The notes under the pieces are model-generated. The model searched no databases. It had not been told where the DNA came from and saw nothing but the letters and a program-made list of their open reading frames with translations. A stretch of DNA of 64,000 bases from Sclerodactyla briareus (lineage: Eukaryota; Echinodermata; Holothuroidea; Dendrochirotida; Sclerodactylidae). The DNA lies in assembly GCA_026419785.1 (NCBI GenBank), contig JAODTK010000588.1, positions 1-64,000 of the forward strand. The letters are read 5' to 3'. Shown here in pieces: positions 48,801 through 61,418 of the stretch. The translations under genes were made by a program, and so were the position numbers. Every line of letters starts with the position of its first letter. Position 1 is the first letter of the stretch.

Positions 48801-49800
48801 CTGGTGGGGGGGGGAACCTCCGCAAATAAATGGTGTCAATCTTTCAGTTTTCTCTTTCAAGCATCTGTCCACCTGCTTCTGTGCATGATGCTGCTGCATG
48901 TGTTGGCCAAGTACTGTAGTTTCATAGTCCTTTCAGGGTGCTGACGAGACCCATCCGCCTCCAAGTAAATTGAGTCATTAAGCGGTGTCTGGTGCCACCT
49001 CAGCCCTGTTTGAAGCATCGAATACTTGCTAGTGTTGTAGCCCTAGACTCATCTGTAAAGTGATGGCCACCGGGGACATGAGTACTATTGCCAAACACCA
49101 GCACTTTGAACTCCACCCTCCATCCACGAACTCTTCAACTGGTCCTAGAATTTGTTTCATGTCTAGTCGTTATGTCCTGCCAAATGTATGACCGTGCGTT
49201 CCCATGCAACGGGTCAACATGTCAGAGTATTTTGCTACAAGTCTGCAATTTTCTCTGGACAATGTTGGTCAGCATTTTGTTATATTGCCGCTCTAAGTGG
49301 GGATACCCTGGAGTAGCAAAAAAAAAAAAAAAAGAGTCCATTGGCCGTAGGGTGATGAAATATGACCAGGGTCCTTCTGTACGCAGTGTGGCAACCCTCT
49401 GATTCACTTGCCTGCGGTGAATCGATCTCATCAATTTGAGAATGCATCCCGCATCTCAGGTTTATTTTTCCCAATCTCTAACTACAGCTCCAAGCCACGA
49501 TGGCAAGCACTTTTTGGCTGAAATTTTCATTCGGGTCATGTTGAGTATGATTCAATCAAATTGGAAGTATACATGTCCTGTGATGTCAGGAGACTTGCTT
49601 GTCCAGATCCTATCATGAGATGGTCCTTGAGTGGTGGCACATTTTCAGGTGGCTTTCTGCATGGTATTAGGTACAAGACCGATGGATTAGCACCAATGAC
49701 TGAGTGACCTTCAGGTAGCCCAGAAAATGCGTGGGAAGAGCATACCTTCCGGATAAACTAACCAGAATAATATACATTGATGTAGCAAGAGGACAGGAGT
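45900..49800 (-). mobile_element. Helitron-like transposase/helicase gene, degraded
   Basis: Reading the minus strand from 49800 down, motifs of a large rolling-circle-type transposon protein occur in order. An N-terminal block YPEGMLFPRIFW (about 49715-49760) is followed by DIT-GHVYFQFD (49560-49600), GPWSYFITL (about 49355-49380) and a Rep-like VEF..GNSTHVPGGHH (about 49060-49118). Next are CKRIALTELIWYVLQF (48340-48400), a P-loop GPP/GAGKTQF split by a one-base frameshift (47165-47205) and a Walker B-like LVIEEIASQLS (46905-46945). The series ends with SGDPYQFHQL (46798-46835), HSMKHYVRAC (46715-46745, same frame as the previous box), DGYIAQKQSDPTLKVEQ (46485-46570) and VLFKGQNMRLTYNK (46330-46385). 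As recalled, this order matches a helicase-bearing transposon family seen in marine invertebrates, oomycetes and dinoflagellates. The helicase would unwind DNA for rolling-circle transposition. Many frameshifts and stops make it a relic, though some are probably sequencing error. The HUH motif is degenerate, so the Helitron assignment is less sure than the helicase. Confidence 0.62.
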
Positions 49801-51870
49801 TCTCCCATTCCTTTGTGTCACCGATGGGGTACAGGTCCTGTGGACCGTTCAATAGCATCATCCAGCCTCGGTGGTGGAATCCAAAGCAAAAGTGATTACT
49901 TCATGTCATTAGTGGCTTCTTCACAAATAGCTTTGACGGTCCTCGTTCATGCGCAACGTTTCTCGCGGTGGGATTGCCTGTTGGGAGGATTGGGGTCAGA
50001 TTCACCTACAGTAGATGTTTCACATGTGGGCAGATTCCTGAATTGCCAATTTGAAATGCTTCTTACACAATCCACCGTACACTTTGTTCATCACCCAACG
50101 TTATGGTTGCAACACCAGAAGAGGACCAAGTGCATGCTGGCACCCTGCTGTGAGATGAATGCCTCGTGCCTGACGGATAAGCAATCGACTGTGAAGACCA
50201 GTTGCTTTGCTTGATCACGCATCTCTCAGCATGAGTCCGAGTGGTGGTATGCAGTCCTCTGCACACTTACATCAGAAGATTGCTTGTGGAGCAGGCGGTT
50301 CACCATAGGGGTGTTGTGAGCGTTGCCAAGCAACATGTCGTTCATTCCATCGTGCAGTCATCTGAAAAGCATCTCTGGCAGTAAAGTGGAGAGCACAATG
50401 CCAATGGTCGTCATGGAGCTCAGTTGGTATATTAGAGAGTTTCAAATGAGTAACGTCTGTATTATCACAATGTCCTTATCCATGGCCAAGTTTGCTTGCA
50501 AGTCCTGCCAAGCGTTTCGAACTGAAATGATGGGACCTGTTTCATGCCAGCTGCTATAGTGCCATGCGCTGTTCCTGAAGAGTGCCTCAATTCCAGCCAG
50601 TATTTCAGTTAGGGAGTGAATGTGCTCATGATTTATTCTGCCCCATGCAAGAGGCACGCATTTCTAGTTGAGAAGCAATACAAGGTTTCCTGCAAGAGAC
50701 GATAGAGTGTTTGATGAATGGCACCATCCGGTGGAGTATATGATGGCCCCAGACTGTTTTCCGCTGACCAAAAAGTGAGCTCTGATATTTGAATCATCTT
50801 GTGAGCCATCCATCCGCAGGGTTTAGCATAGGCAGACAATTAGGTTTCAATTTGGTGTACTCGGATTGGCATTCATTGGCTGCAGTCCAGTGTAGATAGT
50901 GTGGGGTTATTTAAACATCCGACAAGAAAGGCGTCTTCCTTTCTATGTATGAAACGTCTGTTTGTGGAAGTCAATATCTTGTCTGTGGGATGGGACATGT
51001 ATGTGTAGTGTAATCTACAGATGTGGTACTGTTGATGCCGCATATTGGGTTTGCTGTGCTGGCCTTAAGATATCTGGAGACGATGGCTGTAGTACCAACC
51101 CCTTGGCAGCAGCAATCTCTGGAGATGGAGTATATGTTTTTGTCCCATTTGATGTCAGCGGAAGTAGACAAGCAGATGTGGCTGCCAGCTTGTCCTGTAG
51201 ACTGGGAGAGCGGTGTAAAATTGACCTGGGCTTGGCCGACAGATGTTGCTGTAGACTTGCCGGAGCTAAGCATCAGGCTGCGGGGTGCAAATTCCTCAGA
51301 TTGGGTGGTCGGGACATGCAGTCTGTTGCTACGAGGTGGGCATGCACAGAAGATGAGCACAAATGAGAAAGGTTACCTTTCTCGTCATCAATGAGTAGAC
51401 TTGGAGCACTTTCCGCTAGAAGGTCTTCATACGGATCATGCCAATCGAACGCCACCATCAAGGAAGTGCTTATCTGCTGCGAAAGAGTGAAACAAGGGGC
51501 ATATGGTAGCCAGGTAATGTGCTGCTGACAAGAGTAAAGCCTGTCCTCGCAGGAGGTCATCAAGAAACATGAAGCATGCCACGGGACCTCGTATGGGATA
51601 GGCAAAGTCTCGAAGCTTTAAGGAATTCACCAAGCACGTGCACTCTCTAGGTTTACATAATTGACATTTTTGAACTGTGCAGTAACATCCTGGCGAGGGG
51701 AGGTATGTGAACAGCATTCCGCATGGACGGCACCATTGATCGAATAGAAGCTCCATAGTTGCCTCAATGAATGTGCCTAACGCATGAAGTGTTTGCATAT
51801 GTATGTGTTTATATACATGTCCAGATAGTTGTCTGGCCATGCCATGAGACCACATGGGGAACGTTCGCAT
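49801..51870 (-). mobile_element. probable N-terminal region of the Helitron-like gene
   Basis: Upstream of the conserved block on the same strand are long minus-strand frames: 51870-51436 (144 codons) with Cys-rich CRPCGMLFTYLPSPGCYC and CQLCKPRECTC, 51360-50971 (129 codons) and 50657-50442 (EHIHSLTEILAGIEALF and onward). The Cys pairs resemble a zinc-binding N-terminus. Position, strand and density of open frames fit a continuation of the transposon protein, but no motif ties it to the family. Plus-strand frames at 50962-51394 and 49813-50214 overlap them and have no independent support. Confidence 0.35.
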
Positions 51871-54710
51871 GTTTCATTTTGGCGAACAATGAAAAAGCAC
51901 ATTGTGGAACAGTGTTGGGTGAGCCCACCCAGCCCGTTCTATCACACGAACTGTGGTTTTTGACAATATGGCCATTGTGGCCTATTGCGGTAAGGTTGTT
52001 TAATTTCAGGGTGCACTCTGCCGTTGATGTACGGTGACAGATGGAGCATGAGTTAAGAACTGCAGCCATGAATATTAAGAAGAACCTGCAGTAAAATGAA
52101 TAGAAATACAAAGTGTGTGATATGTGCTGATGAATACACAAAATACAATATAATAGCATACAGTTCAGCATTTTGCCATGGTAGAAAAGATATGTTTACA
52201 TTACTGGCAAGTAGGGCACTTTGTGCAATTGCTGTCGGCCCATAGATTTGTTCACTGATACCAAGGCAAGGCAGTGCTTTTTGATCATGCCCTGAAAATG
52301 GCAATGATAATGTAGGTTGCTGCATATAAATAACAATTGACTGATAACAATAATACAAACAGCCAATAGTGAAATAGAAAATCAGTACATCAATCAGAGA
52401 GCATTTGTCATCGGAGCAATTTATTTTAGTATCATTGATTTTGCGAGTTGAAGAGTTGCCCGATTGCCATTGTTATATCGAATAGGGCCTTTAGGGCTGC
52501 AAGCACTGCGTCATTATTCTTGACTGTAGGATAGTAAGCATCATTTTATTAAAGTAGACTGTTAGTGCAACGTCTTTTTTCCAATAAGAATAGAGAAGCC
52601 CTAATGAACAATTTTCAGACCCAAAATATCATATTTGTGTACACCCAAAGCTGATGGTCCCTCTCCGAAATATTCTTTTGGGTTCTTTTTTACTCTTGCA
52701 CAATTTCAAACTATACTATCAATTAGTTTTCACAACTTGCTATTGATTTCATACAAATGACAATAAGGTGTACTAGCAACCCTGATAAATTTCAATGTTG
52801 ATCAGCCCATACAGTAGCCATATGCTAATGAGCACGTGCACACACGAACCAAGCCAATGTGTCCGCAAATTTCTTATAGACCTTCAAGCCAGAAGGTCGC
52901 GATACACTGTGACATATTTATGATCATGTTCAGGTTGCTTTGTACCTTTTATATAATCGTATGGACCAAATAATTTGTTGTATGCCTGTCTCTGAATTAC
53001 ATGGAATAGTAATTACCTGATTGAAGTATTTAAACTTTGCTCACTACTAATTCAGGAATTTCTCATTGAAGTATTAACTTCTGAGAACTACGGATTCAGA
53101 ATTTTGTCAGTTGAGGCCCGTATCTTGTTTAGGCACGCGGCGATACTTTGCCTTCTTACTTTTGACTAGTGCTCTGTGATGCTACAAGGCAGGAGTAAAC
53201 CCCCATTCTGCTACCAGATCAAACGAACCCAAACCTCAGGAACTGACCGCTTTTTGGAGATCAGGAAGGCGCCGAAGATTTTGACACCTTTGTTTTCTTC
53301 CTGGTGGGAGTGTTTTGAATTTCATGTTTCGGCCAACGCAGGACATTACAGTTTTTGTAACATGGCAAATTGCCAAATTTTGACATTCGACAAATATGTT
53401 CAGTTATAGTGGCATACAGAACAGACCCACTGAATATTGAATTACTTGCGGAGAACTTTCGCCGCTTTATTCATCGCGAATGTCGTATTGTCATCGCTAA
53501 GCGGTTCCGATAAATAGTCAATGCATCCCATCAAATTCCTATTTTAAATATCTATCAATCAGCGTCGTACCGACATCGATAGCCTACGGTCAATATCGTG
53601 TTTCCAACGATGCTGTACACTGTATGGTGTCATCAAGCAATAGGCCCTCTGATACGTTTCGACCCTACTATGCGTAGGGCTATTTAGTTTTTAATGATCT
53701 GTTTCAATTTGCTTTAGAGATTAGTCACATGTAAATAAAAATCGACTTTTAATGAGCTATATACCCAGGATAGCGCTAAGGGTGGGGAGTCAATTCTGAC
53801 TTTTTTTTCAATCCCAACCGAAAATATTTTTAGGAGAGGAATTTCATCCATTTGATTTTGGTTGCATTTCTGATGATGAAATTAAACACAGGGATGATTG
53901 GAAATCCCTCTGGTGTTGAGAATCCCTCTCATGGAATAAAATCTAAGGGGATTTCAATCACAGATTCAAATCTTAGCGAGAAGTACTGTATATCACGATC
54001 AAATAATGAGTCACAGGTGAGGGCAATACTCCAGGCCTGGCTGGGGTTTCAGAACTAGCAAACAAACACCCACTGGGGTTAATTAGCACACTGGATACAA
54101 CAATTAGTGGTTGACTGGGAATCTGTGAGACGGGTTGTCAACAGAGGATTATGATTGAGCCAGTCTAGATGGGTCAAATAAAATAGCATACATGAAGGGC
54201 TGGAATAATCCACTGGCTGCAGCCAAGGACAGTCTACCCGAATTTCGCACATAAATTGTATTGAAGACACTAAATAATCCTGACGTATCCAAACAGTGCT
54301 ATATGATGTACCAATCAGAAGGCTCTTAAATTGTATGAACCAAGTGGACAATCTTCCAAAAAAACGAATGGAATTGGTTTCCACCGAGGTAAAATCATGT
54401 CAGACTAGGCTAATTCGGATTATCATCACGATCAAGGATCATTTGGTAGCTATGTGTTTATGAATAAACTTGAATACAGGTGGCACTCAAGCGGATTGGT
54501 CTGCGAATATCTCAAAAAGCAAGTGCTCTCATCAATCTTATCAGTGATCAATCTCGCGTTTCTCACTTTTTAATCTTTGGGCCCAGAAAATAGGATGAGC
54601 ATACTATTAATAATCTGTTTTTTTTTTCAGGATGAGTCTAGGCATAGTATAGGTAACGTCATTCCTATTACGAATGGAAGGGCCCCGATGAGACTTGCGC
54701 ATACAAAAAA
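51871..54710. other. no gene recognised
   Basis: AT-rich, no repeats or coding motifs identified. Short open frames (52053-52358 -, 53176-53409 +, 54079-54384 -) are unremarkable. Confidence 0.45.
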
Positions 54711-56836
54711 ACGCTAAACTAGAGGTCTGCAGGTTTGTGTCACTCTTACTGCCTGACAGCCAGTGCACTAGCATTTGGCCAAAGGGCGAGTGTATTTGAG
54801 CACCTGATCGGGCCTGTGTGCAGTCGGTGTGTATTTCCAGCTGACTAGCCCAGATATAGAGTGGTAATTGAGACTGCATTTAAAGTACACATTTGTGTGG
54901 AAGTATGCATCATCCTAAGCTTATACAAAGACCGAGTGACGAGCAATGGAATTAAGACACGAACATGGATTTTCGCCAGACTAGCCTACAGTTACTTAGT
55001 GTTAGTAATATACTTGAGCTGTCACTTGATCCATACCGTCGGTTAAAGTACGTAACGCAATTTACCTTAGAATAAGCGTAGATCCCTTCGTATTGTTGCT
55101 TAAAACTTCAGAAATAATCAAAACAATGTTACCGGTCACTTCCGAGAAGCTTTTAGAAATGCAAGTACGTTTCTGTTTTGACGCCGTGCGGTATTGTACC
55201 GCGCATGTCTGGTAGCATCGAGGTTTTTCCCGCACTGTACATACCAGAAGCGCGTCATGCATGCATACATGCGCCAAATTCCGATGTTGGTGCACTCCGA
55301 ACGACTTGTGGCAAGTCGTGGCAATTTGTGCTGTCCCTTTACCCTGTCTTCAAACGTTTTTGACAAGTCCGACTTGTTGTTGTTGTTTTGTGTTGTTATT
55401 GGTTTGTTGTTGTATGTTGTTTTCGTCATATGACCTCGGTCAGAGGTTATGACGTCAGAACTATTACGTACTCGCCCGAAAACTGGGTCATAGGTTTGAC
55501 GTCCGAACTATTACGTAAATCGCCCGTGAATATTCCGGTTCTAGGTTATAATGACTCATAACGATTACGTAATACGCCCGAAAATCCTAATTTCGGCCAA
55601 AATACCGCGCCTGCCGAAATATGTCAATGATTTCCTTTTTTCTTAGTCTCTTAAAATCAGCAGGTATTCCATGCTTTCAACGCCATCAGGGCGGCTATAA
55701 CGAAGATAATTGGCGTTTCAAACCTACCGTCGAGCAGCTACTCATCCATTAGAAGCGTTCCGTCAAAGCTTTCGTGTGTGTCGCCACCTTTATGTGGATT
55801 TTCCGGAACTGCGTCCAGTGGATCATTGTTTTACGACGGGGATCATGGAAAATATATGCCTATCTTCCGGCAATGCGGGTCATGGAGTGGAAGGGCCATG
55901 TGTCCTTTTTGTTTGTTTGCAATAGTGTATTGGCAGTCGTATGTACCCTTTTTATCTAGACAGACATACTAGGCCCTTACCACTAAAACACTAAAATTAA
56001 TATACCATACACCACTGTCGTGATTCCTTTCCATATCTGACAGGCTGTCTACTAAGGCCAAAACCCAGAAAACTTGTATCACCCCTTACTAGATATAGTC
56101 CGTTTTTAACCTTTAAATTCTATATAGTATTCCCACATGGAATTCCAAGATTATCCTTCCTTCAATGCACTTGTCCTTCCTTTACTACTATTTGTGACAC
56201 GAAGAGAACAAATTACCTCTCCTTCACCACGAATTGTATTCAAGTTTGGAAATTATAAAAGTTAAGCCAATTTGACCTCCGGTTACTTCAACTGACCCCG
56301 ACCTTTGTCAGGGACAATGCCGTCCCCATTTGTCTCAGTTGCGTTCACGTTGGACAAACAAAATCTTGGATTCACCAATGGAATTTGCCAAATTGCACCG
56401 TAGACTCCGATGAAAAAAAACCCCAAAAAAAAAAAATGCTTTTGTTTTGTTGGGTAGGTCATTGGTTGTAGGCCTATATTCAGAACATCGAATCTCACTC
56501 TGGTGAACCTCAGAATGACTTTGACATGACCACATAACACGGGGGGGGGGGGGGGTAACGGCAACAAGCAGAGGGGTCGGCAGTTTCAAGTATGGCCAGT
56601 TATGCCAGTTTTGGTCGGATTAGAGGTTTCCCCGATGACAACCGTATTCTTTTCGAGCATGGGTAGGTAAATACTGTCATGTTGCATTGACCCCAATGTT
56701 GAAAGATAGCTTTTCTCCTGTCTAATTAATGCTGATTTTTCTTTAGCAGAACCGTTTAATTGCATCTAAAATGCAAAAATTTCACTGAAGGCCTTTATAA
56801 GGTTTGCATATTCTGTTGTGAGTCATTGGAGGAAAA
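54711..56836. repeat. 2.13-kb tandem repeat, unit 1
   Basis: First of three head-to-tail units. The landmark GCATTTGGCCAAAG lies at 54771, 56896 and 59037 (periods 2125 and 2141). Unit order: GCATTTGGCCAAAG; GACCGAGTGAC..GACACGAAC; TACGTAACGCA; a TTG-rich stretch; three CRE subrepeats; GCGCCTGCC; TTCCGTC..GCTTTCGTGTG; GGGGATCAT; CCTTACC; TTATAAAAG; TTTGTCAGGGACAA; a poly-G run; GGTAGGTAAATACTG; and GAGGCCTTTA at the end. No open frame is shared by the three units. Confidence 0.92.
55434..55602. repeat. CRE subrepeats in unit 1
   Basis: Three tandem subrepeats of roughly 55 bases, each with GGTTATGACGTCAGAAC-like and ATTACGTAAT-like palindromes followed by CGCCCGAAAA. The CRE core TGACGTCA is intact in the first and decayed in the others. 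Confidence 0.85.
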
Positions 56837-58974
56837 AACCGCTAAAATAGATCTGCCCAAGGTTGCACTCTTACTCGCACTGCACCAGTTCCCTAGCATT
56901 TGGCCAAAGGGCGAGTGCTTATTTTGAGCCCTGATCTGTGGCCTGTTGCAGTCGTGTGAATTTCAGCTGACTAGCCAATATAGAGTGGAGATTGATACTG
57001 CATTTAAATACAATTTGGTGGTGTCAAAGTAGGCCTAGCCTAAGCGTATACCAAAGACCGACGTGACAGATCAATGATTAAGACACGAACATGGATTTCA
57101 AACGTAGACTAGCCTAAAGTTACTTAGTGTTAGTAATATACTTTGAGCTGTACTTGATCCTAGTACCTGTCGGTGTAAAGTACGTAACGCATATTTTAAC
57201 CTTATAGTACGCGTAGTCATTCAGTATTGTCGTTTCAAATTCAGACATTAATCAAAAACACTGTTACCCGGTCATGCTGTCCGAGAACTTGTAAAAATGC
57301 AAGTAACGTTCTGTTGGACGCGTGCGGTATTGTAACGCCCTTTCTGGTAAGCAGGCGACTCCCAGCACTGTACATACCAAGCTCAGTCCTGCATGCTGAC
57401 ATGCCCCACTACGATGTGGTGCAATCCTAACGACTGTGCGAAGTCGGTGCAATTTGTGTCTGTCCTTTAACCGGTCTCAAACGTTGTTTTTGAACAAGTC
57501 CTACTGTTGTTGTGTTGTTATTTTTGGTTGTTATTAGTTGTTTTTGTTGTTTTTGTTGTTGTTTTCGTCCAAGAGACCTCGGGGGTCATAGGTTATGACG
57601 GTGCCCCGAACGATTACTTGATCGTCCCTAAAATCTGGGTCCTTAGTTTTTATGACGTCCAGAACGATTACATCGCCCGTTAAACGTCTAGGTTATGACT
57701 TACTCAAACCTTTACGATAATCGCCCGAAAATCCTTTATTTTTCGCCACAAATAACGCGCCTGCCGCACTATTTCAAATGATTCGTAGTTCACTTAAAAT
57801 ATAGCAAGGTATTCCGTGCGTTCAACGCCATCAGCGCGGCTGTAACAAAGATAAGTTTACGTTTCAAACCATTACTGTCGATCAGGCTACTAAACCATTA
57901 GAAGCGTTCCGTCCAAAGCTTCGTGTGGGTCGCCACCATTATTTGATTTTCCGGAACTGCTCCACGGAATCATTGTTTACGGGATCATTGAGAATATAAT
58001 AGCCGTCTATCCAGCAATGCGGGGCAGGAGTGGAAGGGCCATGTTCATTTTGTTTTGTTTTCAATAGTGTAAATTGGCATTGTATGCTACCCCATTTTTT
58101 CATCTAGAGCATACAAGCTAGGCCCTTACCTACTAAAACAACTAGAAATTAATATCAGACACCAACTGTGTCGCGATTCGTTGCCATAGCTGACAGGCTG
58201 TGGCTAATACGGCCAACCAGAAAACTTGTATCCCCCCCTTACTAGTCTAGCGTGTTTACACTTAAATTCTATATGTCGCACACATGAATTCCACATATTA
58301 TCCTTTCCCTTCAATGCACTTTCCTTCCTTCTACTACTTTTGGAACGGAAAGAACAATTACCTCTCCATTCACCAATAAGTTTTAATTCAAGTGTTGAAT
58401 TTATAAAGGGAAGCAATTTTGACCTCCTGTGACTCAAAATAAAACCCCGACCTTTTTGTCAGGGACAAATGAAGTCCCGATCCGGCAAGTTTCGTTCACG
58501 TTGGACAAACAATCATATGAGTCCAACCAATGATATTTGCCAATTGCACCGTATAAATCCTATGATGACCCTGCTTGTTGGATATGATTGGTTGTTTAAT
58601 TAGGCTATTACAGCTCGATCCTCACTCTGTTGACTCAGATATCTTTTACCTGACCACAATAACAACAGGGGGGGGGTGCGGTCAACAAATAGAGAGGTCG
58701 GCTTTTTCAAGTATCAACCAGTATGCCATTATTGGTCTGAATAGAGTTATTCCAACGATGACAACCATATTCTTTTCGAGCAGGGGTAGGTAAATACTGG
58801 TCAATTTTGTCCATGACCCTATGTTGAAAGATATCTGTTCTCGCACTTTTCTAATTACTGCTAGTTTCTTTAAGCCGACACAGTTTTATTGACATCTCAA
58901 ATGCATAAAAAAACGTTTTAAACTGAGGCCTTTAAAAGGTTGTCATTTCCTGTTGTGAGTCATTGAGGCAAACC
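56837..58974. repeat. 2.13-kb tandem repeat, unit 2
   Basis: Collinear with units 1 and 3 end to end. The copies differ mainly by scattered one- or two-base gaps at roughly one per ten to fifteen bases. Copies in a young array should be far more alike, so sequencing error is a likely part of the difference. Confidence 0.92.
57575..57735. repeat. CRE subrepeats in unit 2
   Basis: Three subrepeats in the same place as in unit 1, with GACG(T)..GAACGATTAC and CGCCC landmarks. The CRE cores are more eroded than in unit 3. Confidence 0.8.
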
Positions 58975-61085
58975 CCGTAAAATAGAAGTCTGCCAATGTG
59001 GTGTCACTCTTACTTCGCCTGCAGCCAGTTCCACTAGCATTTGGCCAAAGTTCGAGTGCTTATTTTGAGCCCTGATCTGTGGCCTGTTGCAGTCGGATGT
59101 GAATTTCCAGCTGCCTAACCCAGATATAGAGTGTCATTGACTACTGACATTTAAATTACACATTGGTGTGAAAGTAGGCCTAGCCTAAGCGTATAACCAA
59201 GACCGAGTGACAAGCAATGGAATAGACACGGAACAATGGTTCACCAGACTAGCCAAAGTTCCTTTAGTTTAGTAATAACTTGAGCATTTTTCTGGACCTA
59301 GTACCTGTCGGTTTAAGAGTACGTACCATATTACCTTAGTATACGCGTAGTCTTCGTACATTTGTGCGTTTTCAAAATTCATAACATTAATCAAACATGT
59401 TACCTGGTCACTTCCGAGAACTTGTAAAAATGCAAGGTAACGTTCTGTTGACGCGTGCGTTATTGTAACGCACATGTCGGGTAATGCATTCGACTTTCTC
59501 GCACTGTAACATACCACAAGCGCAGTCATAGCATGCATAGCAATGCGCCCACGTACGATTGGTGCAATCCTAACGACTGGGCAAGTCGGGGCAATTTGTG
59601 CTGTCCTTCACCGGTTCTCAAACGTTTTTTGAACACGTCCGACTTGTTGTTGTTGTTGTTATTGGTGTGTTTTTGTGTTTTTGTTTTGTTTTCGTCAATA
59701 TGACCTCGGGTCCTAGGTTATGACGTCAGAACGATTACGTGATCGCCCGTAAATCCGGGTCAAAGGTTATAACGACGTCAGAACGATTACGTATCGCCCG
59801 TTCTATCCGGGTCATAGTTTAATGACGTCAAAACGATTACGGAATCGCCCGAAAATCCTTTTTTCGGCCAAAATAACGCGCCCTGCCTGAAATATTCCAA
59901 TGATTCTTATCACTTAAAATAATAGCAAGGTATTCCATTCTTTTCAATCAGCCATCAGGCGGCTAACAAATAAATTGCGTTTCAAACCATTACCGTCGAT
60001 CAGCTCACTAAACCATTAGCAGCGTTCCTTCCAGGCTTTCGTGTGTGTCGCCACCCTTATGGTGTTTCCCCCCCCCCCCCCTCCCCCCCCGGACTTGGCG
60101 TCCATGATCATTGTTTTCGAAGGGATCAGTTGAGAAATATTATTAGCCTTCTATCCAGCAATGCAGGGGCATGGAGTGGAAGGTCCAGTTAATTTTTTTT
60201 GTTTTTCAATAGTGTAATTGGCATTGTATGTACCCTTTTCATCTAACCATAACCTACTAAGGCCCTTACCTAGCACAACAACTAAAATTATATAACCAGA
60301 CACAAAACTGTGTCGTGATTTCACTTGCCATAGCTGACAGGCCTGTGGCTAATAAGGCAACCAGAAAACTTGTATCCCCTTTACTAGATTAGTCGGTTTC
60401 TTAAATCTATATAGTCCCACACATGAATTCCAAATATTATCCGTTCCCTTCACTGCAGTTCCTTCCTTCTCACTACTTTTGTGGAAACGGAAGAGACAAA
60501 TTACTCTCTTCACCAACAAAGTGTATTCCAGGTTGTCAATTATAAAAGGTAAGCCATTTGACCCTCCTGTGACTCTCAAATTGACCCCGACTTTTGTCAG
60601 GGACAAGAGTCCCCATTTGGCAAGTTTCGTTCAGTTGGACAAACAATAATCTTAGGAGTCCCACCAATGGAGATTACGCCAAATGGCACCGTAGAATCCT
60701 ATGCCCCATGCTTTGTTGGGTAGTCTTGGTTGATAGGCCTATTTCAGCAGAGCATCGATCTCACTCTGGTTGACCCTCAGATGAGCTTTTGACCTGACCA
60801 CATAACAACGCAAGGGAGGGTGGGTGGCACAAGTAGAGAGGTCGTCAGTTTTCAAGTATAACCGTTATCCATTATTTGTCTGCAATAGAGTTTCAACGAT
60901 GACAACCATATTCTTTTTTCAGCAGGGCTAGGTAAATACTGGTCATTGGTACATTACCCAGATGTTGAGATATCTGTTCTCCTTGTCGAAGTATGCTGAT
61001 TTTTCTTTAGCCGAACCAGGTTTTAAATTGACATCTAAAATGCTAAAATTTAACTGAGGCCTTTAGAAGGATTCATATTCTGTGT
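58975..61085. repeat. 2.13-kb tandem repeat, unit 3
   Basis: Collinear with the other units. The match ends at 61085 (..GATTCATATTCTGTG) almost exactly where unit 2 would begin again, so the array holds three whole units. A C-run (about 60068-60090) interrupts it where units 1 and 2 read TTTTCCGGAACTG. Confidence 0.92.
59700..59860. repeat. CRE subrepeats in unit 3
   Basis: Best preserved set: GGTTATGACGTCAGAACGAT, ACGACGTCAGAACGATTACG and AATGACGTCAAAACGATTAC follow one another at about 55-base spacing, each with ATTACGNNATCGCCCG. Confidence 0.85.
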
Positions 61086-61418
61086 TTGCGTCCGACCAAC
61101 TTAAGTGTTTGCAATTGTTGCAGAGACCTGCCGTGATGGGAGAGGGTGGTGGATAGTGGTACTGTTCCCGTTGTGCTGGTTCGATTTCGTGTCTGGGTGT
61201 CTTACATGCCCCTGACCGCTATTGTTGGAAACAGTGTATCAAACATGATGTTGTGCCTGCACCTACGTACCTCCGGTTTCTTTCCCAATGAAACCTGTCA
61301 GGGGCACTCCACCCCTCCCTCTGCCTATACACTACTGATGGTACTCTTTTAAATTAATTTTTTAGATGACCTACCTTTGTTGATACTGCCCACAATTATT
61401 CATCAAAATTTTCCATAG
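61086..61418. other. no gene recognised
   Basis: Unique sequence after the array. A plus-strand open frame at 61146-61352 has no recognised domain. Confidence 0.5.

Noticed and set aside
50962-51394. Plus-strand frames of 123-134 codons
   Set aside because: They are opposite to longer minus-strand frames in line with the transposon gene. No independent motif.
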